Shown piece by piece: positions 17,989-27,664 of a stretch of DNA of 64,000 nucleotides. Below the pieces are notes generated by a model that was not told where the DNA came from, made no database searches, and was given only the letters and a program-made list of their open reading frames with translations. Each line of letters begins with the position of its first letter. The first letter of the stretch is position 1. Source of the stretch: an uncultured Aquimarina sp. (lineage in GTDB: Bacteria; Bacteroidota; Bacteroidia; Flavobacteriales; Flavobacteriaceae). The stretch lies in assembly GCA_947498935.1 (NCBI GenBank), contig CANMMM010000003.1:1-64000 (forward strand). The letters are read 5' to 3'. A program made the translations under genes and the position numbers.

Positions 17989-18851
17989 GCCAATGCTACT
18001 AGTACTAATGAGCACAATAGTATGATCCCTAATTTAGGGAACGAAAAAGAGTAATACCCTGTACATAATTGCAAACAATATGTGAGTACAGGAATAATGG
18101 TAATCACAATCGATGCAGACATAGGACTAAATGTCTGTAATCCTTTCTGTAATAAAAATAAGGGCAATGCCATGGAAACCAAAGCAAGCACTACTAATTC
18201 TATTCCCAAGCTAGGACTAATGACCAATGGTACTTGATAGATGATGCATAGTGCCAAAGAAATCATCAACACCCCATAAAAACGTAACGAAACGACCAAA
18301 GAAGCAGATAACTTTTCTGATGCCAATCGTTTGGATATTTTTAAAATCGATGCCGCAGCTACACCACCTATACCTACTACAATCAGTCCATATTGTAGCA
18401 TCGTAGCCATACCCATGCCCTCCGTTTCCTGAACAACTAATGCCAACATCAATATAAATAACGTAAATAGCAGCGTAGCAGTAATCCACTTTGTCTTTAC
18501 GCTATGAGAAGATTTCCTTATTTCTATTAAAAATAACTGAATCGGAATGGCTCCAAGAAATAAACATGCAAATACCGCTGGACTCAAGGCCTTCAAACAA
18601 AAAAAGGCGACAAACCAAATAATAGCATTCAATACATTCAACCAAACAATAGCTCCCTTGTGCTGTTTCACAAGCGCTCTATGTTTTCGTAACTCCCCAA
18701 GATGTAGTACTGAAAAGAATAAAATTGTGATCAGCGATGTATACAATAACGATACAAAAGGATCCACAGACCTGACCGTATGATTTATAAACACATGCCC
18801 TGTGGCACTGACCACTACGTACCCCAACATATAGATCGCTCCTTTACTCAT
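17958..18851 (-). CDS. EamA/DMT-family transporter
   Basis: 297 residues, about ten transmembrane helices arranged as two EamA halves (residues about 5-135 and 150-290). The length and hydropathy are those of the drug/metabolite transporter superfamily, which exports amino acids, purines or other small metabolites through the inner membrane. The substrate cannot be told from sequence. The N-terminus MSKGAIYMLGYVVVS is a good first helix. The gene is monocistronic, with a G-family repeat 30 bases upstream of its start and the 68-bp direct repeat at its 3' end. Confidence 0.85.
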   Translation of the reverse strand: MSKGAIYMLGYVVVSATGHVFINHTVRSVDPFVSLLYTSLITILFFSVLHLGELRKHRALVKQHKGAIVWLNVLNAIIWFVAFFCLKALSPAVFACLFLGAIPIQLFLIEIRKSSHSVKTKWITATLLFTLFILMLALVVQETEGMGMATMLQYGLIVVGIGGVAAASILKISKRLASEKLSASLVVSLRFYGVLMISLALCIIYQVPLVISPSLGIELVVLALVSMALPLFLLQKGLQTFSPMSASIVITIIPVLTYCLQLCTGYYSFSFPKLGIILLCSLVLVALAFQKHNTKAA

Positions 18852-18880
18852 ATTTCTCTGATGTTTGATTGATTTTTACA

Positions 18881-18937
18881 GAAGTGGTTTAAACTTTTTC
18901 GATTTTATAGCAAATTGTAAAAAGCTTAAACTACTTC
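18881..18937. repeat. G-family inverted repeat (short form)
   Basis: GAAGTGGTTTAAACTTTTT at the left and AAAAAGCTTAAACTACTTC at the right, 57 bp in all. It lies just upstream of the DMT transporter start. Confidence 0.8.
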
Positions 18938-19068
18938 ATCGAAAGAAATTATAAAAAAATAATACCATCAAACACGATGGTCTCTAAATTACGATGGTCA
19001 AAATGTAGATGCTATTGTGTATAGCAACGATTCTAACCTATTACAAACATCCATTTACATATACTATA

Positions 19069-19680
19069 CTACGCATACATAATATCTGACGCAGGTGCCT
19101 GATACCTCTGGTACGCTAAAAATGCTACATACCCAAAAGCGATACACCCGATAACAATCACTCCTATAGGACCTATATAGGCAATTCCATCTCCTATTAA
19201 TTGTTTTAACCCACTTCGTCTCCCGCTAGCAATATACCGTTCTCCATTTTGAGCATCAACAGCAATGTCCAGCGACACCCAGCCAAACAAAATGATAAAT
19301 GCCATTATTAATAGATACTGTAATAACGGTTTGGTTCTCGATTCGGCTATTTCAGTTTGTTCAAAATTTTTCATAGCACTTATTTCACGAGCAATCGAAC
19401 CACACACACTTCTATGTTCTAAAGTAATACGGTCTTTTTTTATAGTTCCCTTTGTGGTTTTATACTCGATTTTCAATACAGCACTTTTCTGATTGTAGCT
19501 GATTGCCTGAACTGCACTGATCGGAATGATCTTTTGTGAACTTAACAAATTAGACTTTTCAGTGGCTGCCACCAATGCTTCAAAGGATTTATGGTTTTTA
19601 GAACTAATAATGATTTGTTCATCATCAAACCCCATACTGCTACGGTTCTTCTCATTCAATAAAATAATTTTGTTTTTCAT
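19069..19680 (-). CDS. Membrane protein with PH-like N-terminal region
   Basis: 203 residues. Residues about 1-105 are beta-rich and soluble (DEQIIISSKN, KIIPISAVQAISY, LKIEYKTTKG), resembling bacterial PH-type modules. Two transmembrane helices follow at about 120-138 and 172-192, separated by a short loop. No leader is seen, so the N-terminal domain should be cytoplasmic. The family is not firmly recognised. A GGGTAAC-N17-CACTTATA element lies 45 bases upstream of the start, the same as for the T9SS gene at 15572, suggesting co-regulation by an ECF sigma factor. Confidence 0.6.
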   Translation of the reverse strand: MKNKIILLNEKNRSSMGFDDEQIIISSKNHKSFEALVAATEKSNLLSSQKIIPISAVQAISYNQKSAVLKIEYKTTKGTIKKDRITLEHRSVCGSIAREISAMKNFEQTEIAESRTKPLLQYLLIMAFIILFGWVSLDIAVDAQNGERYIASGRRSGLKQLIGDGIAYIGPIGVIVIGCIAFGYVAFLAYQRYQAPASDIMYA

Positions 19681-19724
19681 AAATCGCTAGTTGATCTTAG
19701 TTACTTTTTCTGACATCTGTCATA

Positions 19725-19756
19725 TATAAGTGTCAAATAACGATAAAATGTTACCC
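19725..19756 (-). promoter_or_regulatory. Candidate ECF-type promoter GGGTAAC-N17-CACTTATA
   Basis: On the minus strand TTAGGGTAACATTTT with GGGTAAC at 19756-19750, a 17-base spacer, then CACTTATA at 19732-19725. This is identical in both boxes and spacing to 15414-15445. Confidence 0.5.
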
Positions 19757-20077
19757 TAATCACATAAAAAAATCTACTACCACTACAACCAGTAGTCCAA
19801 AAAACACGTATACACAGAAAAACAAAAACACTAACCATTTAAAAAACAACACATATACCTCCTAAAAAAATTATAACCCTACATAATCATTTATTTAAAA
19901 AAGTATTACAACTAGCATCTCCAACACAAAGAAATACCCTACAATATGCCATGATCATCAATACTACTTTATTGAGTTCTCAGCACGTTTATACAATTAT
20001 AAGTATGCTTTATACATTCGAAAGCATCGCTAATGAAAAAAGGGGGCTTTTTAAAAATAGAGAGAGTTAATTTTAAG
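19757..20077. other. Intergenic, no gene seen
   Basis: Low-complexity AT-rich spacer without a supportable coding frame, ending at a G-family repeat. Confidence 0.4.
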
Positions 20078-20198
20078 GAAGTGGTTTATGCTTTTTCGAT
20101 TTCAACAATAATCAAAGATTTTATGACTAAATGCAGTAATCTTTCTATTACATAGTAGCACTAAGCAATAAAAAAATGTAAAAAGTGTACACCACCTC
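20078..20198. repeat. G-family inverted repeat (long, degenerate)
   Basis: Begins GAAGTGGTTTATGCTTTTTC and ends AAAAAGTGTACACCACCTC. The middle contains TTACATAGTAGCACTA, a decayed form of the shared core. It ends about 20 bases before the ATG of the next lipoprotein gene, so it forms the 5' UTR or promoter area. Confidence 0.75.
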
Positions 20199-20217
20199 AA
20201 GATATAAATCACACAAA

Positions 20218-21450
20218 ATGAAAGATACTTTTTTAGCTACATTCCATATGCTAGTATTACTAGTAATAGCTATAGGATGTACACAAGACGACTCCGATGA
20301 ACTTATTGATACTAATAATAACTCAAAAAATACAGACTGTAGCTTCAATACTTCTACACCTGTAAGCATGGGGACTTTTATAGAAAATGACAATTTATTA
20401 ATTGAAATACATACAGACTGCGGGATCTTATCCTTCAAAATAGAAAGACGAACAGGGGTTCAACGACTAGATCCTATCTCGAGTAGCTTTACGATTTCTA
20501 AAAACGATGTTACAAAACCACTCGGTACAACAGTAGTGATTAACATTTACAAACTTACAGATGAATACATATCTGGCTCATTAAAAATTAAAGATGAACT
20601 GTTTCAATTTTCGAAACAACAAATAGGAAACACTAATGATGTGGACGTATTAGTCCTACCTAGACAAACTATAAATTCAAAAAAAATAGATATTTCAAAA
20701 CGAGCTAGGATCCAAACAACCCATATTTTTACTTATGACTCAGACTATGAGCTATTGAATAGTGTAATTACTGAAACTTCAGCTCCAATACCTACACTAC
20801 GTCAATCAAACATTATCGAATTAAATTACGACGCTAATAAGGTGTTAGAAAAGCTGTATATCATACAAGGTAAAACGGGTTCTAAAAACAATACTATTTC
20901 TAATAATGAAGAACTTGCTCTCTACAGAACGATCGAAACAAACACCGAAGGATTCATTACTAAAGTAACACACGAAAAAGATACTATTCAATTTAGATCC
21001 TTTGAATTCAACAAAGCATTAACGCAGATTAAAGAAACTGCGTACATAAGTGCTAATAATCAAAGTTCACAAAGCACTATAACATTATCAATTTTAGATT
21101 CAAAAAATAATATTAGAGCATCCACCAAGAGAGATGCAAAATCAGATAGATTGATTGATCAAACCCAATTTTCTTATAGTAACGCAAACAATTATACTGC
21201 TGATTTATTAAAATTGATTCCAGATTATACCCTATTGGAACTTAATGAAACGTATAGAGGTCCTTACAATCCCAGTTTTTCAGAAACTGTTTCCGATGAT
21301 ACAGAAAAGAGCATCAAACGATCCTATATTTTTAGATACAATCGTTTTGGTTTCCCTGTAGCATCAGAAATACACGAAAATGATGGCACGCAAGAAGTAG
21401 TCACTGTTTCTAGGAAATATGCATATTATTTCGTGTTGAAAAACAAATAG
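20218..21450 (+). CDS. Lipoprotein of unknown function
   Basis: 410 residues from the ATG at 20218. A GTG eleven codons upstream lies inside the G repeat and would spoil the leader. The leader MKDTFLATFHMLVLLVIAIGC has a lipobox (IAIGC). The mature part is beta-rich and Asn/Ser/Thr-rich, with repeated strand patterns (RTIETNTEGFITKVTHEKD, FRYNRFGFPVASEIHEND) that faintly recall YD/RHS-type or DUF beta-sheet lipoproteins. I do not recognise a domain. It is monocistronic and followed by a strong hairpin. Confidence 0.65.
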   Translation: MKDTFLATFHMLVLLVIAIGCTQDDSDELIDTNNNSKNTDCSFNTSTPVSMGTFIENDNLLIEIHTDCGILSFKIERRTGVQRLDPISSSFTISKNDVTKPLGTTVVINIYKLTDEYISGSLKIKDELFQFSKQQIGNTNDVDVLVLPRQTINSKKIDISKRARIQTTHIFTYDSDYELLNSVITETSAPIPTLRQSNIIELNYDANKVLEKLYIIQGKTGSKNNTISNNEELALYRTIETNTEGFITKVTHEKDTIQFRSFEFNKALTQIKETAYISANNQSSQSTITLSILDSKNNIRASTKRDAKSDRLIDQTQFSYSNANNYTADLLKLIPDYTLLELNETYRGPYNPSFSETVSDDTEKSIKRSYIFRYNRFGFPVASEIHENDGTQEVVTVSRKYAYYFVLKNK

Positions 21451-21495
21451 CATCAATCATATAGTATAGCCAATAAACGCTACTAAATAACTGAC

Positions 21496-21530
21496 ATATC
21501 CGAAGTGTAAGAATAGTACACTTCGGATAT
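21496..21530 (+). terminator. Strong hairpin after the lipoprotein gene
   Basis: ATATCCGAAGTGTA pairs perfectly with TACACTTCGGATAT over 14 bp, with a 7-base loop and a weak T-run. It is probably a terminator or RNA-stabilising hairpin. Confidence 0.55.
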
Positions 21531-21660
21531 TTCGATATATAATTTTAATCAATAATACATTCAGTGTTCTATCTTTATAACCAAACACTACCGCATCTAC
21601 TGCTACTTTTATATCCTGACGTATCATATTCGCAAATTTACGCCTTTTACAGAGAGATCA

Positions 21661-21696
21661 AAAAAAAGGCTTCTTGTCTTTACAAGAAGCCTTTTA
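21661..21696 (-). terminator. Terminator of aconitase gene
   Basis: AAAAGGCTTCTTGT pairs with ACAAGAAGCCTTTT; on the minus strand it ends in a T-run 34 bases after the aconitase stop. Confidence 0.85.
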
Positions 21697-21729
21697 ATGC
21701 ATATATATAACTAAAAAATGGCTATTGCA

Positions 21730-23997
21730 TTAGGCATTTTGTTTTTTAATCAAATTCAATGCAGACCCTTCGTTAAACCAATCGATTTGAGATTGATTAT
21801 ACGTATGGTTTACTTCGATGACATCTTTAGAACCATCTGCATGTACAAACTCTATGTTTAGAGATTTTCCTGGTGCAAATTGATCTAAATCTAAGAAATT
21901 GATCGTATCATCTTCTTGAATCTTATCGTAGTCTGCTTCGTTTACAAAAGTTAACCCAAGCATACCTTGCTTCTTCAAGTTTGTCTCATGGATACGTGCA
22001 AAAGATTTTACGATTACCGCTGCTACTCCAAGGTGTCTTGGCTCCATAGCCGCATGCTCTCTAGAAGATCCCTCTCCATAGTTATGATCTCCTACTACCA
22101 CAGAACTAACTCCAGCTGCTTTATATGCTCTAGCCGTATCAGGTACTCCAGCATACTCTCCTGTCAACTGATTTTTTACAAAATTTGTTTTCTTTCCGAA
22201 TGCATTTACTGCTCCGATCAGACAGTTATTAGAGATATTATCTAAATGCCCTCTGTAACGTAACCATGGTCCCGCCATAGAGATGTGGTCTGTTGTACAT
22301 TTACCAAAAGCTTTGATCAATAATTTAGCTCCTTTGATTTCGTTTCCAATAGGCTCAAAAGGCGTTAACAATTGTAAACGTTCTGAAGTAGGACTTACAT
22401 TTACCTGTACACCGCTTCCATCAGCTACAGGGGCAATGTATCCATTATCTTTTACTTCAAATCCTTTTGGGGGTAACTCCCATCCTGTTGGCTCGTCAAA
22501 CATGACTTCTTCTCCATTCTCGTTGATCAGTTTATCCGTCATCGGGTTAAAATCTAATCTACCAGCAACTGCAATAGCAGCTGTAAGCTCTGGAGAAGCT
22601 ACGAAAGCATGTGTGTTAGGGTTTCCGTCTGCACGTTTTGCAAAGTTTCTATTAAATGAGTGCACGATACTATTTTTTGGTGCATTCTTAGGATCGCTGT
22701 AACGCGCCCACTGTCCGATACAAGGACCACAAGCATTCGTAAACACCTTAGCATCTAGTTTTTCAAAAATTCCAAGAATTCCATCTCTATCTGCTGTATA
22801 GCGCACTTGTTCAGAACCTGGATTGATTCCTAATTCCGCTTTCATTTTCAACCCTTTATCTAATGCCTGTTGTGCTATTGAAGAAGCTCTTGATAAATCT
22901 TCGTACGAAGAGTTGGTACAAGAACCGATCAATCCCCACTCTACTGTTAGTGGCCAATCATTCGCTTTTGCCTTTTCGTTCATTGTAGCACCTACTGCTG
23001 TAGATAAATCTGGCGTAAATGGTCCATTTAATAATGGATTTAACTCCGATAAATTGATCTCAATTACTTGATCAAAGTATTGTTCTGGATCAGCATATAC
23101 CTCTGGATCAGCCGTTAGATATTCTTTTACAGCATTTGCTGCATCAGCTACATCTTCTCTATCCGTAGCACGTAAATAACGCTCCATAGACTCGTCATAT
23201 CCAAATGTAGACGTTGTAGCACCGATTTCAGCACCCATATTACAGATCGTTCCTTTTCCAGTACATGACATCGCTGTAGCACCAGGGCCAAAATATTCTA
23301 CAATAGCACCTGTTCCTCCTTTTACTGTTAGAATCTCTGCTACTTTTAGGATTACATCTTTTGGTGCAGTCCATCCAGATAATTTACCCGTTAGTTTTAC
23401 ACCAATTAATTTTGGGAATTTTAATTCCCAAGGCATACCAGCCATTACATCTACGGCATCCGCTCCTCCTACTCCGATAGCTACCATTCCTAATCCTCCA
23501 GCATTTACTGTATGAGAATCTGTACCGATCATCATACCTCCTGGGAATGCATAATTTTCTAATACTACTTGATGGATGATACCCGCACCAGGTTTCCAGA
23601 ATCCGATACCATATTTATCAGACACAGATTCTAAGAAGTTAAATACCTCGCTGCTTATATTATTCGCATTTTTTAAATCGGTTTCAGCACCTTCTTTCGC
23701 TTGTATCAAGTGATCACAGTGTACAGTTGTAGGCACTGCTACCTTTTGTTTTCCGGCTTGCATAAATTGCAATAACGCCATTTGCGCTGTTGCATCCTGA
23801 CAAGCTATACGGTCCGGAGCAAAATCTACATAATCCTTACCTCTTGTAAATGCTTTATCAGTCTTAGCATCCCAAAGGTGTGAGTATAAAATTTTCTCTG
23901 CTAATGTTAAAGGCTTACCTGTCACCTCACGAGCAGCGTCTACTCGTTCTGTAACCTGGCTGTATACCTTTTTTATCATATCGATATCAAATGCCAT
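21730..23997 (-). CDS. acn: Aconitate hydratase, mitochondrial-type
   Basis: 755 residues from the ATG ([12 protein letters not shown]); an in-frame TTG 14 codons upstream is rejected. It interconverts citrate and isocitrate in the TCA cycle. The three 4Fe-4S ligands are in place: Cys360 in [11 protein letters not shown], and Cys423 and Cys426 in ACGPCIGQW. The C-terminal swivel domain contains [10 protein letters not shown]. Length and motifs fit the mitochondrial-type aconitase family rather than the longer AcnA or AcnB. It is monocistronic with a strong terminator. Nothing odd is seen. Confidence 0.97.
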   Translation of the reverse strand: MAFDIDMIKKVYSQVTERVDAAREVTGKPLTLAEKILYSHLWDAKTDKAFTRGKDYVDFAPDRIACQDATAQMALLQFMQAGKQKVAVPTTVHCDHLIQAKEGAETDLKNANNISSEVFNFLESVSDKYGIGFWKPGAGIIHQVVLENYAFPGGMMIGTDSHTVNAGGLGMVAIGVGGADAVDVMAGMPWELKFPKLIGVKLTGKLSGWTAPKDVILKVAEILTVKGGTGAIVEYFGPGATAMSCTGKGTICNMGAEIGATTSTFGYDESMERYLRATDREDVADAANAVKEYLTADPEVYADPEQYFDQVIEINLSELNPLLNGPFTPDLSTAVGATMNEKAKANDWPLTVEWGLIGSCTNSSYEDLSRASSIAQQALDKGLKMKAELGINPGSEQVRYTADRDGILGIFEKLDAKVFTNACGPCIGQWARYSDPKNAPKNSIVHSFNRNFAKRADGNPNTHAFVASPELTAAIAVAGRLDFNPMTDKLINENGEEVMFDEPTGWELPPKGFEVKDNGYIAPVADGSGVQVNVSPTSERLQLLTPFEPIGNEIKGAKLLIKAFGKCTTDHISMAGPWLRYRGHLDNISNNCLIGAVNAFGKKTNFVKNQLTGEYAGVPDTARAYKAAGVSSVVVGDHNYGEGSSREHAAMEPRHLGVAAVIVKSFARIHETNLKKQGMLGLTFVNEADYDKIQEDDTINFLDLDQFAPGKSLNIEFVHADGSKDVIEVNHTYNQSQIDWFNEGSALNLIKKQNA

Positions 23998-24267
23998 ATA
24001 GTTGTATTTTATGTATTGAAAAGTACGACGAAAGTACAAATTTTAAAGGATTTTATTAAACGAATGGCACTAATAATCCTTTTTTATATTTTTTTATGAA
24101 ATCTGATACTTATTTGTCGAATTATATAATTATAGCACTCTTAAAATCGAAATTATACAAAATTCACAATGATCCTATGCTTTTTCCGTACACATATCGA
24201 AAATAGTATCCTTATTTTACAACCTAATTGTATTCAAAATATATGAAATCATACCTGTCATATACAG
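23998..24267. other. Upstream region of aconitase gene
   Basis: AT-rich. TAAAATTTG close to the start on the minus strand resembles a -7 box with one extra base. No gene is seen. Confidence 0.35.
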
Positions 24268-24298
24268 AAAAGTGAAGCCTGTAAACTTCACTTTTTTA
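24268..24298 (-). terminator. Terminator downstream of the LTxxQ-like gene
   Basis: AAAAGTGAAG pairs with CTTCACTTTT; a T-run appears on either strand. A half G-family element (GAAGTGGTTTACAC from 24312) sits between it and the gene and contributes its stop codon. Confidence 0.7.
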
Positions 24299-24324
24299 AA
24301 AATCTTATACTGAAGTGGTTTACA

Positions 24325-24735
24325 CTATTCATCACTATGTCGCGCATCCTTTAGTTGTGCTCGTAGTGCTTTCTGTTTATCTGTAAGTGTAGCCTTGAAT
24401 TGATCACGTGCGGCTTTTATCTTAGCCTTTTGGGAAGTTCGCAATGATTTTTGAGCTTCGTTAAGCGTTTTCTTTAATGCTTTTCTTTTACCCTTTTTAG
24501 ACAGGTTTTTATCTTTTACAATAGCTAATTGTACTTCATTAAAAGTAGCTCTAAATTCTTTTCGATGTTTTTTGCGTAATGCTTTCTGATCCTTTAAAGC
24601 AGCTTGCTGCATTGGAGTCAAACTTTCATGAAACTGTTTTCTTAGCGCACGACGCTCTACTTTATCTACTGCTTGTGCTTGAACTGAAATGATAGTAATA
24701 CATAATAATATTACTGTGGCTATTACTTTTTTCAT
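24325..24735 (-). CDS. Small basic secreted coiled-coil protein, Spy/LTxxQ-like
   Basis: 136 residues with a signal peptide ending SVQAQA and a mature part that is almost wholly helical and very rich in Lys, Ala, Arg and Gln. LTPMQ near residue 41 and LTDKQ near 117 match the LTxxQ motif of Spy/CpxP periplasmic chaperones, which bind unfolded proteins or sense envelope stress. The fold is suggested, not certain; a general helical spacer is possible. The final codons and stop lie in a G-family repeat half. It is monocistronic. Confidence 0.65.
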   Translation of the reverse strand: MKKVIATVILLCITIISVQAQAVDKVERRALRKQFHESLTPMQQAALKDQKALRKKHRKEFRATFNEVQLAIVKDKNLSKKGKRKALKKTLNEAQKSLRTSQKAKIKAARDQFKATLTDKQKALRAQLKDARHSDE

Positions 24736-24827
24736 TTTATCTATAATCTTTTAAGGTATTCAACTTTGTTTTAATGAACGTTCAATACTTTGACTATCTA
24801 AAATACAAAAGGTTTAATCTGTAGCTA

Positions 24828-25253
24828 TTATTTTTTTGAAAAGTAAAATCGTTGATGCCCTTCTGGAAAATTATCCAATTGCCCTATAATCGTATATCCA
24901 TTTTTTAGATAAAAATCTTTAGCCTGAAAATCGAATGTATCTACCAATGCAGAAGTAGCCCCCTCTTGTACCGCAATCGCTTCTGCTTTTTGCAATAGCA
25001 TACTACCAATACCTTGATGTCTATACCCCTCATCAATCCATAGGATTTTGATTTCTAATCCAGCCCAGTACCCTACTCCTCCTAGTATTCCACCTATCAC
25101 TTTCCCTTCAGCATTTGTAGCTTGGTATTCTATAGGAACCCAAGTATGTGGTATACGTGCTGGTACTTGCGCTAGGTTATAGGTATTAAGCCCATCAACT
25201 ATCGTCGGTATATTTGATTTATCGCAAATAGCAATCGTAACAGATGTATCCAT
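24828..25253 (-). CDS. GNAT family N-acetyltransferase
   Basis: 141 residues with the GNAT fold: the central strand ILWIDEGYRHQGIG carries the acetyl-CoA pyrophosphate loop (R-H-Q-G-I-G), followed by a helix (SMLLQKAEAIAVQEG) and the C-terminal motif FYLKNGY. It should acetylate a small amine or a protein N-terminus; the substrate is unknown. It begins 13 bases after the MoxR ATPase stop, so it is likely the last gene of that operon. Confidence 0.88.
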   Translation of the reverse strand: MDTSVTIAICDKSNIPTIVDGLNTYNLAQVPARIPHTWVPIEYQATNAEGKVIGGILGGVGYWAGLEIKILWIDEGYRHQGIGSMLLQKAEAIAVQEGATSALVDTFDFQAKDFYLKNGYTIIGQLDNFPEGHQRFYFSKK

Positions 25254-25266
25254 AAGAAAGAAGATA

Positions 25267-26223
25267 CTAAAATAAACTTTGGATAATAGATTCTATAGTT
25301 ACCCCTTCTGCTTCTGCCTTGTAGTTCTTGATCATTCTATGACGTAGAATTCCTGTAGCAACCGCTTGCACATCTTCTATGTCTGGCGAAAATTTTCCTT
25401 GTACGGCTGCATGCGTCTTAGCAGCTAATACTAAATTTTGTGAGGCTCTAGGCCCTGCACCCCAATCGATATAGTTCTTTACTAAATCAGTAGCTGCAGT
25501 AGCATTGGGCCTGGTTTTTGCCACCATACCCACAGCATATTCCACCACATTATCCGCGATAGGAATTCGACGTATCAATTGCTGAAAATCGATAATCTCT
25601 TTGGCTGTAAAAAGAGGATTCACAGTTACTTTTTGATCCGTTGTCGTGCTTTTTACGACAGCCACCTCTTCTTCAAAACTTGGGTACTTTAATTCTATGG
25701 CAAACATAAAACGATCCAATTGCGCTTCTGGTAGCGGATACGTTCCTTCTTGCTCAATAGGGTTTTGGGTAGCTAATACAAAATAAGGTAAGTCTAATGT
25801 ATAATGATGCCCTGCAACAGTAACGGCTCTTTCTTGCATAGCTTCTAAAAGCGCTGCTTGTGTTTTTGGAGGCGTACGGTTGATCTCATCTGCTAGAATA
25901 ATATTAGAGAAGATAGGCCCTTTGATAAATTTAAACTGTCTAGACTCGTCTAAAATCTCACTTCCTAGAATATCACTAGGCATTAAATCTGGTGTAAATT
26001 GTATTCGCTTAAATGCTAAACCCAATGCTTGTGAAATGGTATTTACCATTAACGTCTTGGCCAATCCAGGCACTCCAATTAATAGTGCATGCCCTCCAGA
26101 AAAAATAGAGATTAATATTTGATCAATTACCGACTCTTGTCCGATAATTACTTTTGCAATTTCTTTTTTTAATTCGGTATGTTTGCTTACCAGTTGTTTA
26201 ATTGCTGCAACGTCGTCTGACAT
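25267..26223 (-). CDS. MoxR-family AAA+ ATPase
   Basis: 318 residues. Walker A GVPGLAKT at 50-57, Walker B ILADEINR at about 109-116, sensor 1 in VLATQNPIEQEGTYPLPEAQLDRF, and the C-terminal lid domain. MoxR ATPases act as cytoplasmic chaperones in maturation of metalloproteins or vWA-domain complexes. In many Bacteroidetes moxR precedes DUF58 and vWA (Bat) genes; here it instead follows three SurA-like foldase genes with a one-base gap and is followed by a GNAT gene. The partner of this copy is not evident. Confidence 0.93.
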   Translation of the reverse strand: MSDDVAAIKQLVSKHTELKKEIAKVIIGQESVIDQILISIFSGGHALLIGVPGLAKTLMVNTISQALGLAFKRIQFTPDLMPSDILGSEILDESRQFKFIKGPIFSNIILADEINRTPPKTQAALLEAMQERAVTVAGHHYTLDLPYFVLATQNPIEQEGTYPLPEAQLDRFMFAIELKYPSFEEEVAVVKSTTTDQKVTVNPLFTAKEIIDFQQLIRRIPIADNVVEYAVGMVAKTRPNATAATDLVKNYIDWGAGPRASQNLVLAAKTHAAVQGKFSPDIEDVQAVATGILRHRMIKNYKAEAEGVTIESIIQSLF

Positions 26224-26224
26224 A

Positions 26225-27664
26225 TTACTTATCTTTTTTTAGCCAGTTACCGCTATACTCGCAGTCCCTGTATGCTCCATTTAGTTTTATATAAGTGTCT
26301 GCAATTTTCTCATCTTGCCATTTTCTAATGGCTTCAATTTGTTTTTTTCTCAATGCTAATTCCTGAATCTTTAAATAATCTTTTGCATAATCAGCAATAT
26401 GCTCATCATAACGATTCAGTACAGTAATGAGTTTAAATTTTTGTCTCCCTTGTCGATCTTGGTCTGGAATGACTAGCGAAACTTCATTCGTTTTTAACTT
26501 AGACACTTGCTCATACAATATAGGATCAATTTTGGTAAGTTCAAAGCGTGTATCGCCTGTTGTAGGATTTAGTAATTGTCCTCCATCTTCTCTAGTTTCT
26601 TTTTCTGTACTAAATTTTCTCGCAGCTTCTTTAAAATCAACACTTTGCGAAATCAAATTCGTACGAATCGAATCGATTAATTTTTTTGCATTTTCTACAC
26701 TTTCTCTCGTAACCTCTGGCACTAATAGGATATGACGTACATCTATTTCTTCTCCTCGCACCTTATCTAACTGTATGATATGCCATCCAAAATCGGTTTT
26801 AAAAGGTTCACTTACCTCCCCTTCTTGCAAGCTAAACGCCACATCTTTAAATTCTTTAGCAAATGGTGTCTGTCTGTTTAATGTATATTTTCCTCCTTTG
26901 GATTTAGACCCTGGATCCTGCGAATACAATACGGCTTTGGTCGCAAAACTGCTGCCGTTCTCTACAATATCAGTTCGGAATTGCTGTAATTTATCGATGA
27001 CTTTCTGCTCTTCCTCTTCAGGTACTTCTGGCTCTATTACAATCTGTGCTAGCTCTAGCTCCGTTCCAAAAAGCGGACGCTCCTCTTCTGGAATATCGTC
27101 AAAAAACTCTCTTACCTCTTCGGGAGTAATTTCTACAGCTTCTACGATTTTAGAGCGCATTTGCTCTGCCAATCGATTGGATTTATTAATATCAAAAAGT
27201 TCTTTCTTAAACGTCTCGATATCATCTTTTTTGTACAATTCTAATACTTTTTCTACAGTCCCCAATTCTCGTGTCATGTAATTCAATTGCTGATCTACCA
27301 TAGAATTCACTTCTGCATCAGATACTAAAATACTATCCTGTACCGCATGATGTGAATACAACTTATTTTCGAAAAGACTTCCTGCTAATTCACACCTACT
27401 TACATCTTTTGCGGATACGCCTTCAGAAACTAATTGCTGGTATGCAATGGTAATATCACTATCTAAAATCACATGCTCTCCGATTACTGCGGCTACACCG
27501 TCTATTTTAGTTTTTTGAAAAGGAGCCTCGGATGTCGTTTCTGCAACGGGAGCTGTCGTAGTGTCTTCAATAATTTCTTGAGCGGGAATAATTCCAGTAA
27601 TAAGTGATGTGATACAAACTATAGTGTTAGTTATAAATCTCGAATTGTTTGTTTTTAATTGCAT
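26225..27664 (-). CDS. SurA-like periplasmic peptidyl-prolyl isomerase
   Basis: 479 residues, signal peptide ending IIPAQ, a SurA N-terminal helical domain (VDGVAAVIGEHVILDSDI is its hallmark start), then two parvulin domains at about 205-305 and 310-405 (GGKYTL..., FGWHIIQLD, VRHILLVPE). It should assist folding of outer-membrane proteins. It overlaps the preceding gene by 38 bases; the ATG chosen is the one that begins the leader. It lies third in an operon of foldases and is followed by moxR. Confidence 0.92.
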   Translation of the reverse strand: MQLKTNNSRFITNTIVCITSLITGIIPAQEIIEDTTTAPVAETTSEAPFQKTKIDGVAAVIGEHVILDSDITIAYQQLVSEGVSAKDVSRCELAGSLFENKLYSHHAVQDSILVSDAEVNSMVDQQLNYMTRELGTVEKVLELYKKDDIETFKKELFDINKSNRLAEQMRSKIVEAVEITPEEVREFFDDIPEEERPLFGTELELAQIVIEPEVPEEEEQKVIDKLQQFRTDIVENGSSFATKAVLYSQDPGSKSKGGKYTLNRQTPFAKEFKDVAFSLQEGEVSEPFKTDFGWHIIQLDKVRGEEIDVRHILLVPEVTRESVENAKKLIDSIRTNLISQSVDFKEAARKFSTEKETREDGGQLLNPTTGDTRFELTKIDPILYEQVSKLKTNEVSLVIPDQDRQGRQKFKLITVLNRYDEHIADYAKDYLKIQELALRKKQIEAIRKWQDEKIADTYIKLNGAYRDCEYSGNWLKKDK

